Below, piece by piece: positions 44,220 through 52,322 of a stretch of DNA of 64,000 nt. The DNA is taken from the NCBI RefSeq assembly GCF_001183605.1, contig NZ_LFXJ01000009.1, positions 23,697 to 87,696 on the forward strand, read 5' to 3'. The notes under the pieces are model-generated. The model searched no databases and had not been told where the DNA came from. It saw only the letters and a program-made list of their open reading frames with translations. How positions within the stretch are numbered: position 1 is the stretch's first letter; every line of letters starts with the position of its first letter. Position numbers and translations under genes: made by a program. The stretch is from Lysinibacillus xylanilyticus. Its GTDB lineage: Bacteria; Bacillota; Bacilli; Bacillales_A; Planococcaceae.

Positions 44220-46163
44220 ATGATTGTTTTACAGGTCAATCAACTATATAAATCCTTCCTTGCAGATGAAATTTTAAGTGGCGTAAAATTAGAGGTTCAA
44301 CATCGTGACCGTGTTGCATTAGTAGGTCGTAACGGTGCTGGTAAGTCTACTTTACTTAAAATAATTGCTGGTCAAATGTCATACGACTCTGGTGATATTA
44401 TTATCCCTAAAGGTATACAAATTGGGTACTTAGAGCAGCATGCTGGATTAAACTCAACATTGTCGATTTGGGATGAAATGATGACAATTTTTGAGCCGCT
44501 TATTGCCCAAGAACAAACAATCCGATCATTAGAACAACAAATGGCCGACCCAGCTGTTTATGAAAACCCTACTTTATATGCAAAAATAATGTCTGAATAC
44601 GACCAATTGCAGCATAATTTTAAGGATGCAGGTGGCTATCAATATGAATCGGATACACGTTCTGTGCTTCATGGCATGCAGTTTTATCCTAATGATTACG
44701 AAAAGCCAATTAGCTCACTATCAGGGGGACAACGAACTCGGTTAGCGCTTGCTAAGCTTCTATTAAGTAAACCTGACCTATTAATACTCGATGAACCTAC
44801 TAACCATTTAGATATTGAAACCCTCTCTTGGTTGGAATCATATTTAAAAGGCTACGAAGGGGCTATTCTAATTGTTTCCCATGACCGCTACTTCTTAGAC
44901 CAAGTTGTTTCCATTGTCTACGAAGTCTCTCGTCATCGGGTCACAAAATATACAGGCAATTATAGTGCCTATTTAGATGAAAAAGCGAAAAATTATGAGC
45001 GTGATTTGAAGCTTTTTGAACGTCAGCAAGATGAAAAGGCAAAGCTTGAGGAATTTATTCAAAAAAACATTGCTCGTGCTTCTACTACTAAAATGGCACA
45101 AAGTCGTCGTAAAATGCTTGAACGCACTGAATGGCTGGAATCCCCCGATGGTGATGAAAAGTCAGCAAGCTTCGGTTTTACAACTGAGCGTCAAAGTGGT
45201 AACGATGTATTATCTGTTGATGACTTAGCTATAGGTTATGGCGATAGGAAAATATCAAGCGGCATCACATTACGAACTTTCCGAGAAGACCGCATTGCAC
45301 TTGTTGGTCCAAATGGCGTTGGTAAATCAACTTTATTAAAAACCATCGTCAAAGATTTGCTACCACTCTCCGGAGAGATTCGCTATGGTACAAATGTTCA
45401 AATTGGTTATTATGATCAAGAGCAGGCAAAGCTGACTAGCAATAAAAGTGTGCTAAAAGAGCTATGGGATGAATGGCCTTTAATGAATGAAAAAGATATT
45501 CGCACGGTGCTAGGCCGTTTCTTATTCAGTGGAGATGATGTAGATAAAATCGTGTCATCTTTATCTGGTGGAGAAAAGGCTAGGCTCGCATTAGCTAAGT
45601 TAATGATGCAAAAGGCAAATTTCTTAATTCTCGATGAGCCTACCAATCACTTAGACTTAGATAGTAAAGAGATACTAGAAAACGCACTGATCGATTTTCC
45701 TGGAACGCTCTTATTTGTATCGCATGACCGATATTTCATCAATCGAATAGCTACTAAAGTAATCGAACTATCTGGCGATGGTTCCTTTGAGTACTTAGGT
45801 GACTATGATTATTATCTTGAAAAGAAACAAGAGCTATTAGAACTTGCACAAATGAAGGCTGCTGCTCAACTGCGAGTACAAGCTGATATACCTGAGAAGA
45901 CCTCTACCTCTAAAATTGATAAAGAGGCTAAAAAACGGGAGCGCCAAATTAGACGCACACTTGAGGAACTAGAAGGGAAAATGAAGCAAGTAAATCTTGA
46001 AGTTGCTCGCTTAGAAGAAGCTCTTTGCGATCCCGAGATTTTCACTGACCACGAAAAAATTACACAGCTTCAAGAGGAATTATCAACTGCTAAGGAACAG
46101 TATGAGTTATTCGAAATGGAATGGCTTGAGCTAAGTGAAGAACTTGAAAATATTATTTTATAA
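44220..46163 (+). CDS. ydiF: ABC-F ribosome-associated ATPase (YdiF-like)
   Basis: This is a soluble protein with two ABC cassettes and no membrane domain, of the ABC-F type that acts on ribosomes with stalled or antibiotic-bound P-site tRNA. Cassette 1 has Walker A GRNGAGKST, signature LSGGQRTR and Walker B LLILDEPTNHLD. Cassette 2 has GPNGVGKST, LSGGEKAR and FLILDEPTNHLD. A charged linker of about 80 residues and a C-terminal coiled coil (EKTSTSKIDKEAKKRERQIR…) complete it. ATG 44220 follows GAGGTG; a GTG three codons earlier is possible. It is opposite tsaD and next to rex as in B. subtilis. Confidence 0.92.
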   Translation: MIVLQVNQLYKSFLADEILSGVKLEVQHRDRVALVGRNGAGKSTLLKIIAGQMSYDSGDIIIPKGIQIGYLEQHAGLNSTLSIWDEMMTIFEPLIAQEQTIRSLEQQMADPAVYENPTLYAKIMSEYDQLQHNFKDAGGYQYESDTRSVLHGMQFYPNDYEKPISSLSGGQRTRLALAKLLLSKPDLLILDEPTNHLDIETLSWLESYLKGYEGAILIVSHDRYFLDQVVSIVYEVSRHRVTKYTGNYSAYLDEKAKNYERDLKLFERQQDEKAKLEEFIQKNIARASTTKMAQSRRKMLERTEWLESPDGDEKSASFGFTTERQSGNDVLSVDDLAIGYGDRKISSGITLRTFREDRIALVGPNGVGKSTLLKTIVKDLLPLSGEIRYGTNVQIGYYDQEQAKLTSNKSVLKELWDEWPLMNEKDIRTVLGRFLFSGDDVDKIVSSLSGGEKARLALAKLMMQKANFLILDEPTNHLDLDSKEILENALIDFPGTLLFVSHDRYFINRIATKVIELSGDGSFEYLGDYDYYLEKKQELLELAQMKAAAQLRVQADIPEKTSTSKIDKEAKKRERQIRRTLEELEGKMKQVNLEVARLEEALCDPEIFTDHEKITQLQEELSTAKEQYELFEMEWLELSEELENIIL

Positions 46164-46291
46164 CATCCCTCTTGAATTGGGATAAAGCTTGTAAAGCCAT
46201 GTGCCTTGTCGCATGGCTTTTTACTTTACTCGCGTTGATTATTCATATATATTGGTCAAGTGCTATTTTTCGACAAAAAATGCCCACAACT

Positions 46292-46493
46292 TTATACACA
46301 CTATAAATCTAGTAATACCAACATATCAACAGACTTTTCCACATTGTCCACAATTAAAAATTATTTTATTCACATCATTCTGTGCAAAATAGGCTACTAT
46401 ATATTGAATAATCACAAGTTATGCACAAGTTATCAACATTTTGTGCATAAGTACGGATGTTCGCTGTTTTATTTCTACCTTACCTGTGGATAA
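46292..46493. promoter_or_regulatory. DnaA-box cluster between ydiF and tsaD
   Basis: Within 200 bases there are one perfect box (TGTGGATAA at 46485) and seven to eight one-mismatch boxes: TTATACACA 46292, TTTTCCACA 46335, TTGTCCACA 46344, TTATTCACA 46366, TTATGCACA 46419, TTATCAACA 46430 and TGTGCATAA 46442. No gene overlaps it. I recall B. subtilis has a DnaA-binding cluster between gcp (tsaD) and ydiF, the same position. Confidence 0.8.
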
Positions 46494-46572
46494 TTTTCTG
46501 AAAAATTTGTCAACTAACTAGATTCAAATTTTCTTATACCCTCTGTTTTCTCAACAATTTTTTCACAAAAGC

Positions 46573-46612
46573 AAAAAGAGGTATTTTAGAATCAAATCTA
46601 AAACACCTCTTT
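46573..46612 (-). terminator. Terminator of the tsa operon, displaced by a repeat
   Basis: AAAGAGGTGTTTTAGA pairs with TCTAAAATACCTCTTT and is followed by TTGCTTTT on the minus strand. A family B element lies between it and the tsaD stop. Confidence 0.85.
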
Positions 46613-46622
46613 ACTATATAAT

Positions 46623-46783
46623 TAATAATGCCTCTGCATAATTTCGTCTGGAATCGGCTTTGTGCTTAGGCCAGTACGAGGGCCAACACGATGTCGGTCA
46701 TTTCGGTAATGCCACCATAGGACGTGGCGTTCTTAGACTAGTTCCTCTATTTCAGCGGGTGCTTGGACACTCGCTGAAATAAG
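46623..46783. repeat. Intergenic repeat family B, internally deleted copy
   Basis: Opening palindrome (decayed: AATAATGCC/GCATAATT), CCAACACGATGTCGG and the closing CAGCGGGTG…CTCGCTGAAA are present, but only one GCCAC…GGACGTGGC unit remains. This fits deletion between the two direct copies seen in the longer elements. Confidence 0.8.
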
Positions 46784-47803
46784 TTAAACCCAGGATTTTA
46801 ATTCCATTCCAGGGCGACCGTTCATTGATAAATTGCCTCGAATACCTGCTTCAAACATAGGTGTTGCTGCTGCTCCTATCATAGCGGCATTATCTGTACA
46901 CATCTTTAATGGCGGCACGAAAAATGGTATGTTTTCTTCAGCAAATACTGTATCAAGTGATGTACGCAAGCCCTTATTAGCCGCTACACCACCTGCTGCA
47001 ATAACCTGCTTCACTTTATATTCGCGAGCTGCCCGTAATGTTTTCGCCGTTAATACTTCAACTACGCTTTCCTGAAACCCTTTGGCAACGGCAGTCGGAC
47101 AAATTTCTTCACCACGTTGGTCCATGTTATGTTTGTAATTAATAACCGCTGATTTCAAGCCGCTAAAGCTAAAATCATAAGAATCTTCCTCTAACCAGAC
47201 TCTTGGGAAAGATACAGCCTCTTCTCCCTCATGTGCTAATTTATCTATTCGCGGACCACCTGGATACGGTAAGCCTAATACACGCGCAACCTTATCATAA
47301 GCTTCACCAGCTGCATCATCTCTCGTCTCACCGATGACTTCAAAAGAGCCATGTTCTTTCATATAAACTAGCTCTGTATGGCCACCTGATACAACAAGTG
47401 CTAACAATGGGAATTCCATTGGCTGCACGAGTGCATTAGCATATATATGTCCAGCTATATGGTGCACACCTACAATTGGTAAATTGTTAGCAAATGCAAA
47501 GGCCTTCGCAGCATTAATTCCAATTAATAATGCACCTACAAGACCGGGGCCCTCAGTAACTGCCACAGCATCTAAATCATCTGGCTTCATATTTGCCTGA
47601 GCCAATGCTTCTTCTATGACCACTGTAATTTGCTCAACATGATGACGAGATGCAATTTCAGGTACAACCCCACCAAATCGTTTATGACTTTCTATTTGAG
47701 ATGCAACCACATTTGAAACAATTTCAGAACCATTTCGAATAATCGCTGCTGCTGTTTCATCACAGCTCGATTCTATTGCTAATATAATTCGATTTTCCAT
47801 CAT
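46784..47803 (-). CDS. tsaD: tRNA N6-threonylcarbamoyladenosine transferase TsaD
   Basis: This is the catalytic subunit for t6A at position 37 of ANN-decoding tRNAs, acting with TsaB, TsaE and TsaC. The ASKHA-fold protein shows [15 protein letters not shown], the iron-binding [20 protein letters not shown] and the C-terminal [10 protein letters not shown] and [10 protein letters not shown] motifs. The length of about 339 aa is normal. ATG 47803 overlaps the rimI stop in an ATGA junction. Confidence 0.96.
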   Translation of the reverse strand: MMENRIILAIESSCDETAAAIIRNGSEIVSNVVASQIESHKRFGGVVPEIASRHHVEQITVVIEEALAQANMKPDDLDAVAVTEGPGLVGALLIGINAAKAFAFANNLPIVGVHHIAGHIYANALVQPMEFPLLALVVSGGHTELVYMKEHGSFEVIGETRDDAAGEAYDKVARVLGLPYPGGPRIDKLAHEGEEAVSFPRVWLEEDSYDFSFSGLKSAVINYKHNMDQRGEEICPTAVAKGFQESVVEVLTAKTLRAAREYKVKQVIAAGGVAANKGLRTSLDTVFAEENIPFFVPPLKMCTDNAAMIGAAATPMFEAGIRGNLSMNGRPGMELKSWV

Positions 47804-48252
47804 AAATTCACCCACATGACAAGGGCATCCTCCCCGTTATCTGTATAATAGCCTTTACGTATGCCACCATCTTGGAAATCAAGCTTTCGATAAAGATTTT
47901 GAGCAACTATATTTGTTACTCGTACCTCTAAACTCATAACTTCCATAGTATGGTCTCTAGCAATACGCATTGCCTCTCGCATTAAACCTTCACCAATTCC
48001 GCGACCTCGAGCAGCCTCTATAACCGCAACGTTCGTAATTTGCGCTGCGTCTATAACCATCCACATTCCACAAAAACCGATAATGTTATTATATTCATCT
48101 ATAGCTAGCACATAATGTGCATACTGATTTTCATGCACTTCATAATAAAAAGAATCTAACGTCCATGGTGTAGGAAATGTAGCAAGCTCAATTTCATACA
48201 CTACTGGTACATCTTCAGATACCATTTTTCGATATGTTACATTACTACTCAT
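47800..48252 (-). CDS. rimI: Ribosomal-protein-alanine N-acetyltransferase RimI-like
   Basis: This 150-residue GNAT enzyme is expected to acetylate the N-terminal Ala of ribosomal protein S18. The acetyl-CoA loop [20 protein letters not shown] and the C-terminal [19 protein letters not shown] are typical. It lies between tsaB and tsaD, overlapping tsaB by 8 bases and tsaD by 4, the standard Bacillales order. Confidence 0.92.
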   Translation of the reverse strand: MSSNVTYRKMVSEDVPVVYEIELATFPTPWTLDSFYYEVHENQYAHYVLAIDEYNNIIGFCGMWMVIDAAQITNVAVIEAARGRGIGEGLMREAMRIARDHTMEVMSLEVRVTNIVAQNLYRKLDFQDGGIRKGYYTDNGEDALVMWVNL

Positions 48253-48952
48253 GTGCCTTCTCCTTTTGTTCCTTCAGCCAATTCGCCTCCGCCTCGGCAA
48301 TACGTTTGTATTGCGGGACAAAATGATGAACTGCATCCACACTTGGTAGCTCCACTTTCGTCGCTAATCGAACTGTTTCACTTGCTCGTGGTAAGTCATT
48401 ACTAAATGGTGTGCGCTGCGCATAATCACCTAGCACCTCTACGATTTTATGCCAAAAAACATCTACATCGGCTCCAACAAATAAAATCGGTGCCTCTAAA
48501 GCCTGTAAACGCACTAACAAACCATCTATATGATCGTGATAATCTTCTATAATTGTTTCAAGCTCACAACCTTTATAAACGGCCGTATAGACATTGCCTC
48601 TTCGCGCATCAAAAACAGGACAAATAAACCCATCATATAGTGCTGCATTTGCGGCCAATGCCTTTAAGCTAGATATTCCAACTAAAGGCTTTTTCAATGT
48701 CCATGCTAATGTTTTAGCAAGCGTCACACCTATTCGTACACCTGTATAAGAACCAGGTCCTTCTGATACAGCAATCGCATCCAACTCGCCTGGCTTTATG
48801 CCAGCCTTTGCTAGTACTTCTTCAATGGCTGGCATAGCACCCGCTGAATGCGTTAATTTTATATTTTGTACAATCTCTGCGATCACTTTTCCATCCCTTA
48901 TTACAGCAATAGAAAGTGGTGCATTCGCTGTTTCAATCCCTAACCAAATCAT
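48245..48952 (-). CDS. tsaB: t6A scaffold protein TsaB
   Basis: This catalytically inactive TsaD paralogue dimerises with TsaD and is required for t6A synthesis. The 235-residue product has the ASKHA N-terminus WLGIETANAPLSIAV and the conserved SEGPGSYTGVRIGVTLAKTLA. It overlaps tsaE upstream by 4 bases and rimI downstream by 8, so all four genes form one coupled operon. Confidence 0.95.
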   Translation of the reverse strand: MIWLGIETANAPLSIAVIRDGKVIAEIVQNIKLTHSAGAMPAIEEVLAKAGIKPGELDAIAVSEGPGSYTGVRIGVTLAKTLAWTLKKPLVGISSLKALAANAALYDGFICPVFDARRGNVYTAVYKGCELETIIEDYHDHIDGLLVRLQALEAPILFVGADVDVFWHKIVEVLGDYAQRTPFSNDLPRASETVRLATKVELPSVDAVHHFVPQYKRIAEAEANWLKEQKEKAHE

Positions 48953-49401
48953 TTCATTAGCTCCTCACATAATGCCTCATATCGCTTTCCAAGAGGTGTC
49001 ACTACAAATCGTCGTTGATTTTCTCCGATTCGATAAATTTCTATTCCAAGACGCTCCAGTGGTAAATCCTGTTCAATTAGATGAGCCCACTCGACAACTG
49101 ACACCGCATCACCATAAAATAGTTCGTCCCATCCAAGATCCTCATCGCTTTCTGCTAAACGATAAACATCTAAATGATTAAATGGTAAACGCCCCTCATA
49201 TTGCTTTACAATCGTAAATGTCGGGCTATTGACCGTTCTCGTCACACCAAGTCCCTTCGCTAATGCTTTCGTAAATGTCGTCTTACCAGCGCCCAAATCA
49301 CCCTCTAATGTAATTGTATCCTGGGCTTCTAGTAAGCTTGCTAGCTTCAACGCAAAATTCTCAGTATCATCAAGTGAATTCATTATTTTTTCATACATCA
49401 T
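48949..49401 (-). CDS. tsaE: t6A ATPase TsaE
   Basis: This small P-loop ATPase regulates the TsaBD complex. The 150-residue sequence has Walker A LEGDLGAGKTTFTKALA, the switch-like NSPTFTIVKQYEGRLPFNHLDVYRL and the VVEWAH motif. It is the first gene of the tsaE–tsaB–rimI–tsaD operon, with an AGGAGAGGA site. The start may be a codon or a few codons downstream (MNSLDD). Confidence 0.95.
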   Translation of the reverse strand: MMYEKIMNSLDDTENFALKLASLLEAQDTITLEGDLGAGKTTFTKALAKGLGVTRTVNSPTFTIVKQYEGRLPFNHLDVYRLAESDEDLGWDELFYGDAVSVVEWAHLIEQDLPLERLGIEIYRIGENQRRFVVTPLGKRYEALCEELMK

Positions 49402-49478
49402 CTCTTATTCCTCTCCTAGCTCCATTACTTCTAGTTTACCGAAACAAGCGTAAATGTTCAAAACATCCAATGGATTTC

Positions 49479-49510
49479 AAAAAAAACAATTACACCTTAG
49501 TGTAATTGTT
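49479..49510 (-). terminator. Terminator upstream of tsaE, probably of the lipoprotein gene
   Basis: AACAATTACAC pairs perfectly with GTGTAATTGTT, followed by TTTTTT on the minus strand. It ends transcription coming from 49689–50024. Between it and that gene (49540–49688) is only degraded repeat-like sequence. Confidence 0.85.
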
Positions 49511-49688
49511 TCAGCTTGTCGACCAAAAATATAAATACTGTGTATCTCATAAACAAAGTTATTTTCGCCCTGTGTAAGTACTCATAATGGGGTAGTCGGC
49601 AAGCTGAATCTACTCATCAATTAAGCCTTTGCTAAATTGTCGCTGACGATACTAAACTATATGCTGAATCAAGATAAAACGCTCGCTC

Positions 49689-50024
49689 TTATTTTTTATG
49701 CCCCTTTACCTCAGTAACCTTTTTATCAACCAATTTATCATCTTTAAATTGTACTATATATGTTTTTGTCATAAGTATTTCATCATTCCAGCGATATTGA
49801 TCTTTTTTTACTTTGTCCCCTGCTCCTCCTGCAATTTTTACCACTTCCATATATGACATACCTTCTTTTAATTTTTCAAATTCTGTTTCATTCATATTTT
49901 TCTGCCAATGGTACGCATTGGACTCTTCTATGTCTAAAATAGGATTTCCACAGCCTGCTAGTGTTATAAGAGCACCTATTAGTAAGCTTATATTCAGACG
50001 TTTTATATGAAAATAATTTCGCAT
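49689..50024 (-). CDS. Small lipoprotein with DUF3862-like domain
   Basis: This 111-residue lipoprotein has a signal peptide (MRNYFHIKRLNISLLIGALI) and lipobox TLAGC, with the Cys as the lipidation site. The mature part contains FEKLKEGMSYMEVVKIAGGAG and the strands YRWNDEILMTKTYIVQFKDDKLV, a pattern like DUF3862/SmpA-type BLIP-fold proteins. ATG 50024 follows GGAGGTG; the longer frame has no site. It is a single gene. The role is unknown, perhaps envelope-related. Confidence 0.8.
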   Translation of the reverse strand: MRNYFHIKRLNISLLIGALITLAGCGNPILDIEESNAYHWQKNMNETEFEKLKEGMSYMEVVKIAGGAGDKVKKDQYRWNDEILMTKTYIVQFKDDKLVDKKVTEVKGHKK

Positions 50025-50193
50025 GCTAACACCTCCAAATTCCTTCATACGTAAGGAATCGATAAAAAGTAGATTATCTGTACCAAAAGTGAAGTGTCGG
50101 GGAAAAAACTTTAATCTAAAAATCTATGGTTACCCGAACAAATATTATAGAACCAATTTTATCGATATCCATTAATTCCCTTATATAAACAAT

Positions 50194-50230
50194 AAAAAAA
50201 GTTCTTATGATTTAAAAGCATCATAAGAAC
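50194..50230 (-). terminator. Terminator after tRNA-Asp
   Basis: GTTCTTATGAT and ATCATAAGAAC pair perfectly and are followed on the minus strand by TTTTTTTATT. It lies about 18 bases after the tRNA end. Confidence 0.9.
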
Positions 50231-50247
50231 TATATTATCGTTTATAA

Positions 50248-50323
50248 TGGCGGTCCCGACCGGGATCGAACCGGCGATCTCCTGCGTGACAGGCAGGCAT
50301 GTTAACCGCTACACCACGGGACC
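50248..50323 (-). tRNA. tRNA-Asp (GTC)
   Basis: The 76-base minus-strand cloverleaf has acceptor GGTCCCG/CGGGACC, an encoded CCA end, T-arm GGTTCGATCC and anticodon loop CTGTCAC with anticodon GTC. It appears to be a single tRNA gene with its own terminator. Confidence 0.97.
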
Positions 50324-50445
50324 TCTTTAAGACATTTATAAATATATCATAGAATAATAACATATGCAATATTTTTTTGTTTTTTTTGCGCATCACCAAA
50401 AATTTGGGATGATATTTTGTTATTGGAGTGAAGGCTTACGGCTCG

Positions 50446-50485
50446 CCCCCTAGAAAGCAACGGAAATTAACCCCCTCCTTTGTTT
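50446..50485. repeat. Intergenic repeat family A fragment (inverted)
   Basis: GGCTTACGGCTCGCCCCCTA…AACGGAAATTAACC is the reverse complement of the family A beginning. Confidence 0.6.
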
Positions 50486-50558
50486 TTATTGCACGATAGC
50501 TCCTGCACAACAAACATATATGTATACTCATGCTGACACCTTATTCGCTCTAAATTTT

Positions 50559-50574
50559 TGGCACGAATCTTGCA
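50559..50574 (+). promoter_or_regulatory. Sigma-54 promoter upstream of rpoN
   Basis: TGGCACGAATCTTGCA is a perfect -24/-12 element (TGGCAC-N5-TTGCA). It drives a short frame at 50602 and may read into rpoN, whose start is 334 bases further. Confidence 0.85.
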
Positions 50575-50601
50575 GTATATTTAAAAAGGGGGAATTATAA
50601 C

Positions 50602-50730
50602 ATGTCGCTACTAGAACAATTACATGTAGCATTACGAGTACAAAAATCGGATGTGCTCATGAGGCTCGGGCCACACCAAAGGAGAGCGTCTCCCGGAATG
50701 AAATTCGCAGTCAAGTACATATATTGGTGA
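50602..50730 (+). pseudogene. Short frame behind the sigma-54 promoter, probably a gene remnant
   Basis: ATG 50602 follows GGGGG and opens a 42-codon frame starting MSLLEQLHVALRVQKSDV. The second half (from about 50657) coincides with sequence resembling the inverted family A repeat (GGCTC…AGCG…CCGGAA…), so the frame looks like the start of a sigma-54-dependent gene that was cut off by a repeat. It could alternatively be a real small protein. Confidence 0.4.
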
Positions 50731-50907
50731 AGAGCCTTGTTACATTATTTATACACACTCATAATAATGTTCATTTTTTAAGACATTTTAAATATCTTTA
50801 ATATAGACATTTATCACTCTAAAAATGTCAAAAATTATTGTTACTAATACTCAATAGCATCATTTTCTATAGATTTAAGCACTTAAATAGAGAATGGAGG
50901 TTTTAAA

Positions 50908-52194
50908 ATGCAACTTTCTATTAAACAAACTCATGATTTGAATTTAGTTATGACTGCCCAACTTCGTCAAGCCATAGAGTTACTACAATATTCTACACTA
51001 GAATTAGAACAGTATATTCGTGAACAAGAGCTCGAAAATCCATTAATAGAGTTAAGTGAACCGATATTTCAAGAACGTACACATTTTTCAAAAGGTGTTA
51101 GCCGTCACACAAGTATCTTGGAACATGTAACTAAATATGAAAAAAATATTCGTGATGATTTATTTGAGGAAATTAAGCTAACCTTGCATAAAGATAAGGA
51201 CATTAAACTGCTTAAACATATTATTTATCATTTGGATGACAACGGCTACTATGAACAAACAATGACGCCGACTTATCAAGATCATGAAATCGAAAAGGGT
51301 ATTCACTTATTACAAAACATTGGACCACTTGGTGTTGGGGCACGGAATTTGAAAGAATGCCTACTATTACAAACAATGTATCATGAAAATAGCCCTGCCC
51401 ATGCAGAAACAGTAATTTCCTTTTATCTTGATGAACTTGCAAATCAAAAATGGAAACAAATTGCCGACGAATTAGATATATCACTTTGTGAATTACAAGA
51501 GATTTATCAATTCATTCAAACTTTGCAACCTAAGCTTAGCTCACTGTTTTATCAGGAAGCTATACATCATCATACACCGGATATTATTGTTGAGATTATT
51601 GATGGCGTCATCACTTTTTCATTAAATGATTATTATTTACCTAAAATTAATATACATGCGGACTATGCACCATATATTACTGCCAATTCTTCTGAAAAGA
51701 GTTATTTTAAAAAGTATTTATCAGACTATCAATGGCTAGTTAACAGTATTGAGCAGCGCCGAAATACAATTATTAAAATCATAAAAGCACTTATTGAAAA
51801 GCAAAAGGCCTTTTTTACACATGGCTTTGATGCTATAGAGCCTCTTACCTTGCGTGAAATTGCTGAACAAATTGAAGTACATGAATCGACAGTTAGCCGA
51901 GTGACAACGAATAAATATGTACAAACGGCTTTTGGGATATTTGAACTTCGAGATTTATTCACTTCTAAATTACAAACAACTAACGGTAATAGTGTCTCAC
52001 AAATAAAAGTAAAATCGCTTTTATCAAACTATATCAAAACTGAAAATAAAAATAAGCCTTTCTCAGATCAAAAAATTGCCGAGCATTTCAACACCACACT
52101 TGGTATTGAAATATCACGTCGTACAATTGCAAAATACCGTGAAGAAATGAACATTCCGTCATCTGCAAGACGTAAAATGATTCAATTTAATTAA
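50908..52194 (+). CDS. rpoN: RNA polymerase sigma-54 factor (RpoN/SigL)
   Basis: This alternative sigma factor recognises -24/-12 promoters and needs an AAA+ activator. The Gln/Leu-rich activator-interacting region I is at residues 1–50 (QLRQAIELLQYSTLELEQYI). The core-binding region lies at about 70–270, the helix-turn-helix LREIAEQIEVHESTVSRVT at about 315–335, and the RpoN box ISRRTIAKYREEMNIPSSA near the C-terminus. Start ATG 50908 has GGAGG upstream. It serves the hydroxyproline regulon to its right, where matching promoters occur. Confidence 0.95.
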   Translation: MQLSIKQTHDLNLVMTAQLRQAIELLQYSTLELEQYIREQELENPLIELSEPIFQERTHFSKGVSRHTSILEHVTKYEKNIRDDLFEEIKLTLHKDKDIKLLKHIIYHLDDNGYYEQTMTPTYQDHEIEKGIHLLQNIGPLGVGARNLKECLLLQTMYHENSPAHAETVISFYLDELANQKWKQIADELDISLCELQEIYQFIQTLQPKLSSLFYQEAIHHHTPDIIVEIIDGVITFSLNDYYLPKINIHADYAPYITANSSEKSYFKKYLSDYQWLVNSIEQRRNTIIKIIKALIEKQKAFFTHGFDAIEPLTLREIAEQIEVHESTVSRVTTNKYVQTAFGIFELRDLFTSKLQTTNGNSVSQIKVKSLLSNYIKTENKNKPFSDQKIAEHFNTTLGIEISRRTIAKYREEMNIPSSARRKMIQFN

Positions 52195-52201
52195 CTATTT
52201 T

Positions 52202-52235
52202 AAAAGGAGCTACTCTTAATTTGGTAGCTCCTTTT
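52202..52235 (+). terminator. Terminator after rpoN
   Basis: AAAAGGAGCTAC and GTAGCTCCTTTT form a perfect 12-base stem seven bases after the stop codon. Confidence 0.92.
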
Positions 52236-52261
52236 CCTATAAGCTTACCACCCTAAAGTGA

Positions 52262-52312
52262 AGTTGATTTCCGTTCTGACTGGGCACTTCCCTAAGGCAT
52301 ACGATGAGCCCG
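52262..52312. repeat. Intergenic repeat family A fragment
   Basis: GTTGATTTCCGTTCTGACTG with GGCATACGATGAGCCC is a short family A remnant between rpoN and the aldehyde dehydrogenase gene. Confidence 0.6.
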
Positions 52313-52322
52313 AAGAATCAGC

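Noticed and set aside
46201..46493. Plus-strand frames in the ydiF–tsaD gap
   Set aside because: They overlap the DnaA-box cluster, are AT-rich and low in complexity, and have no ribosome sites.
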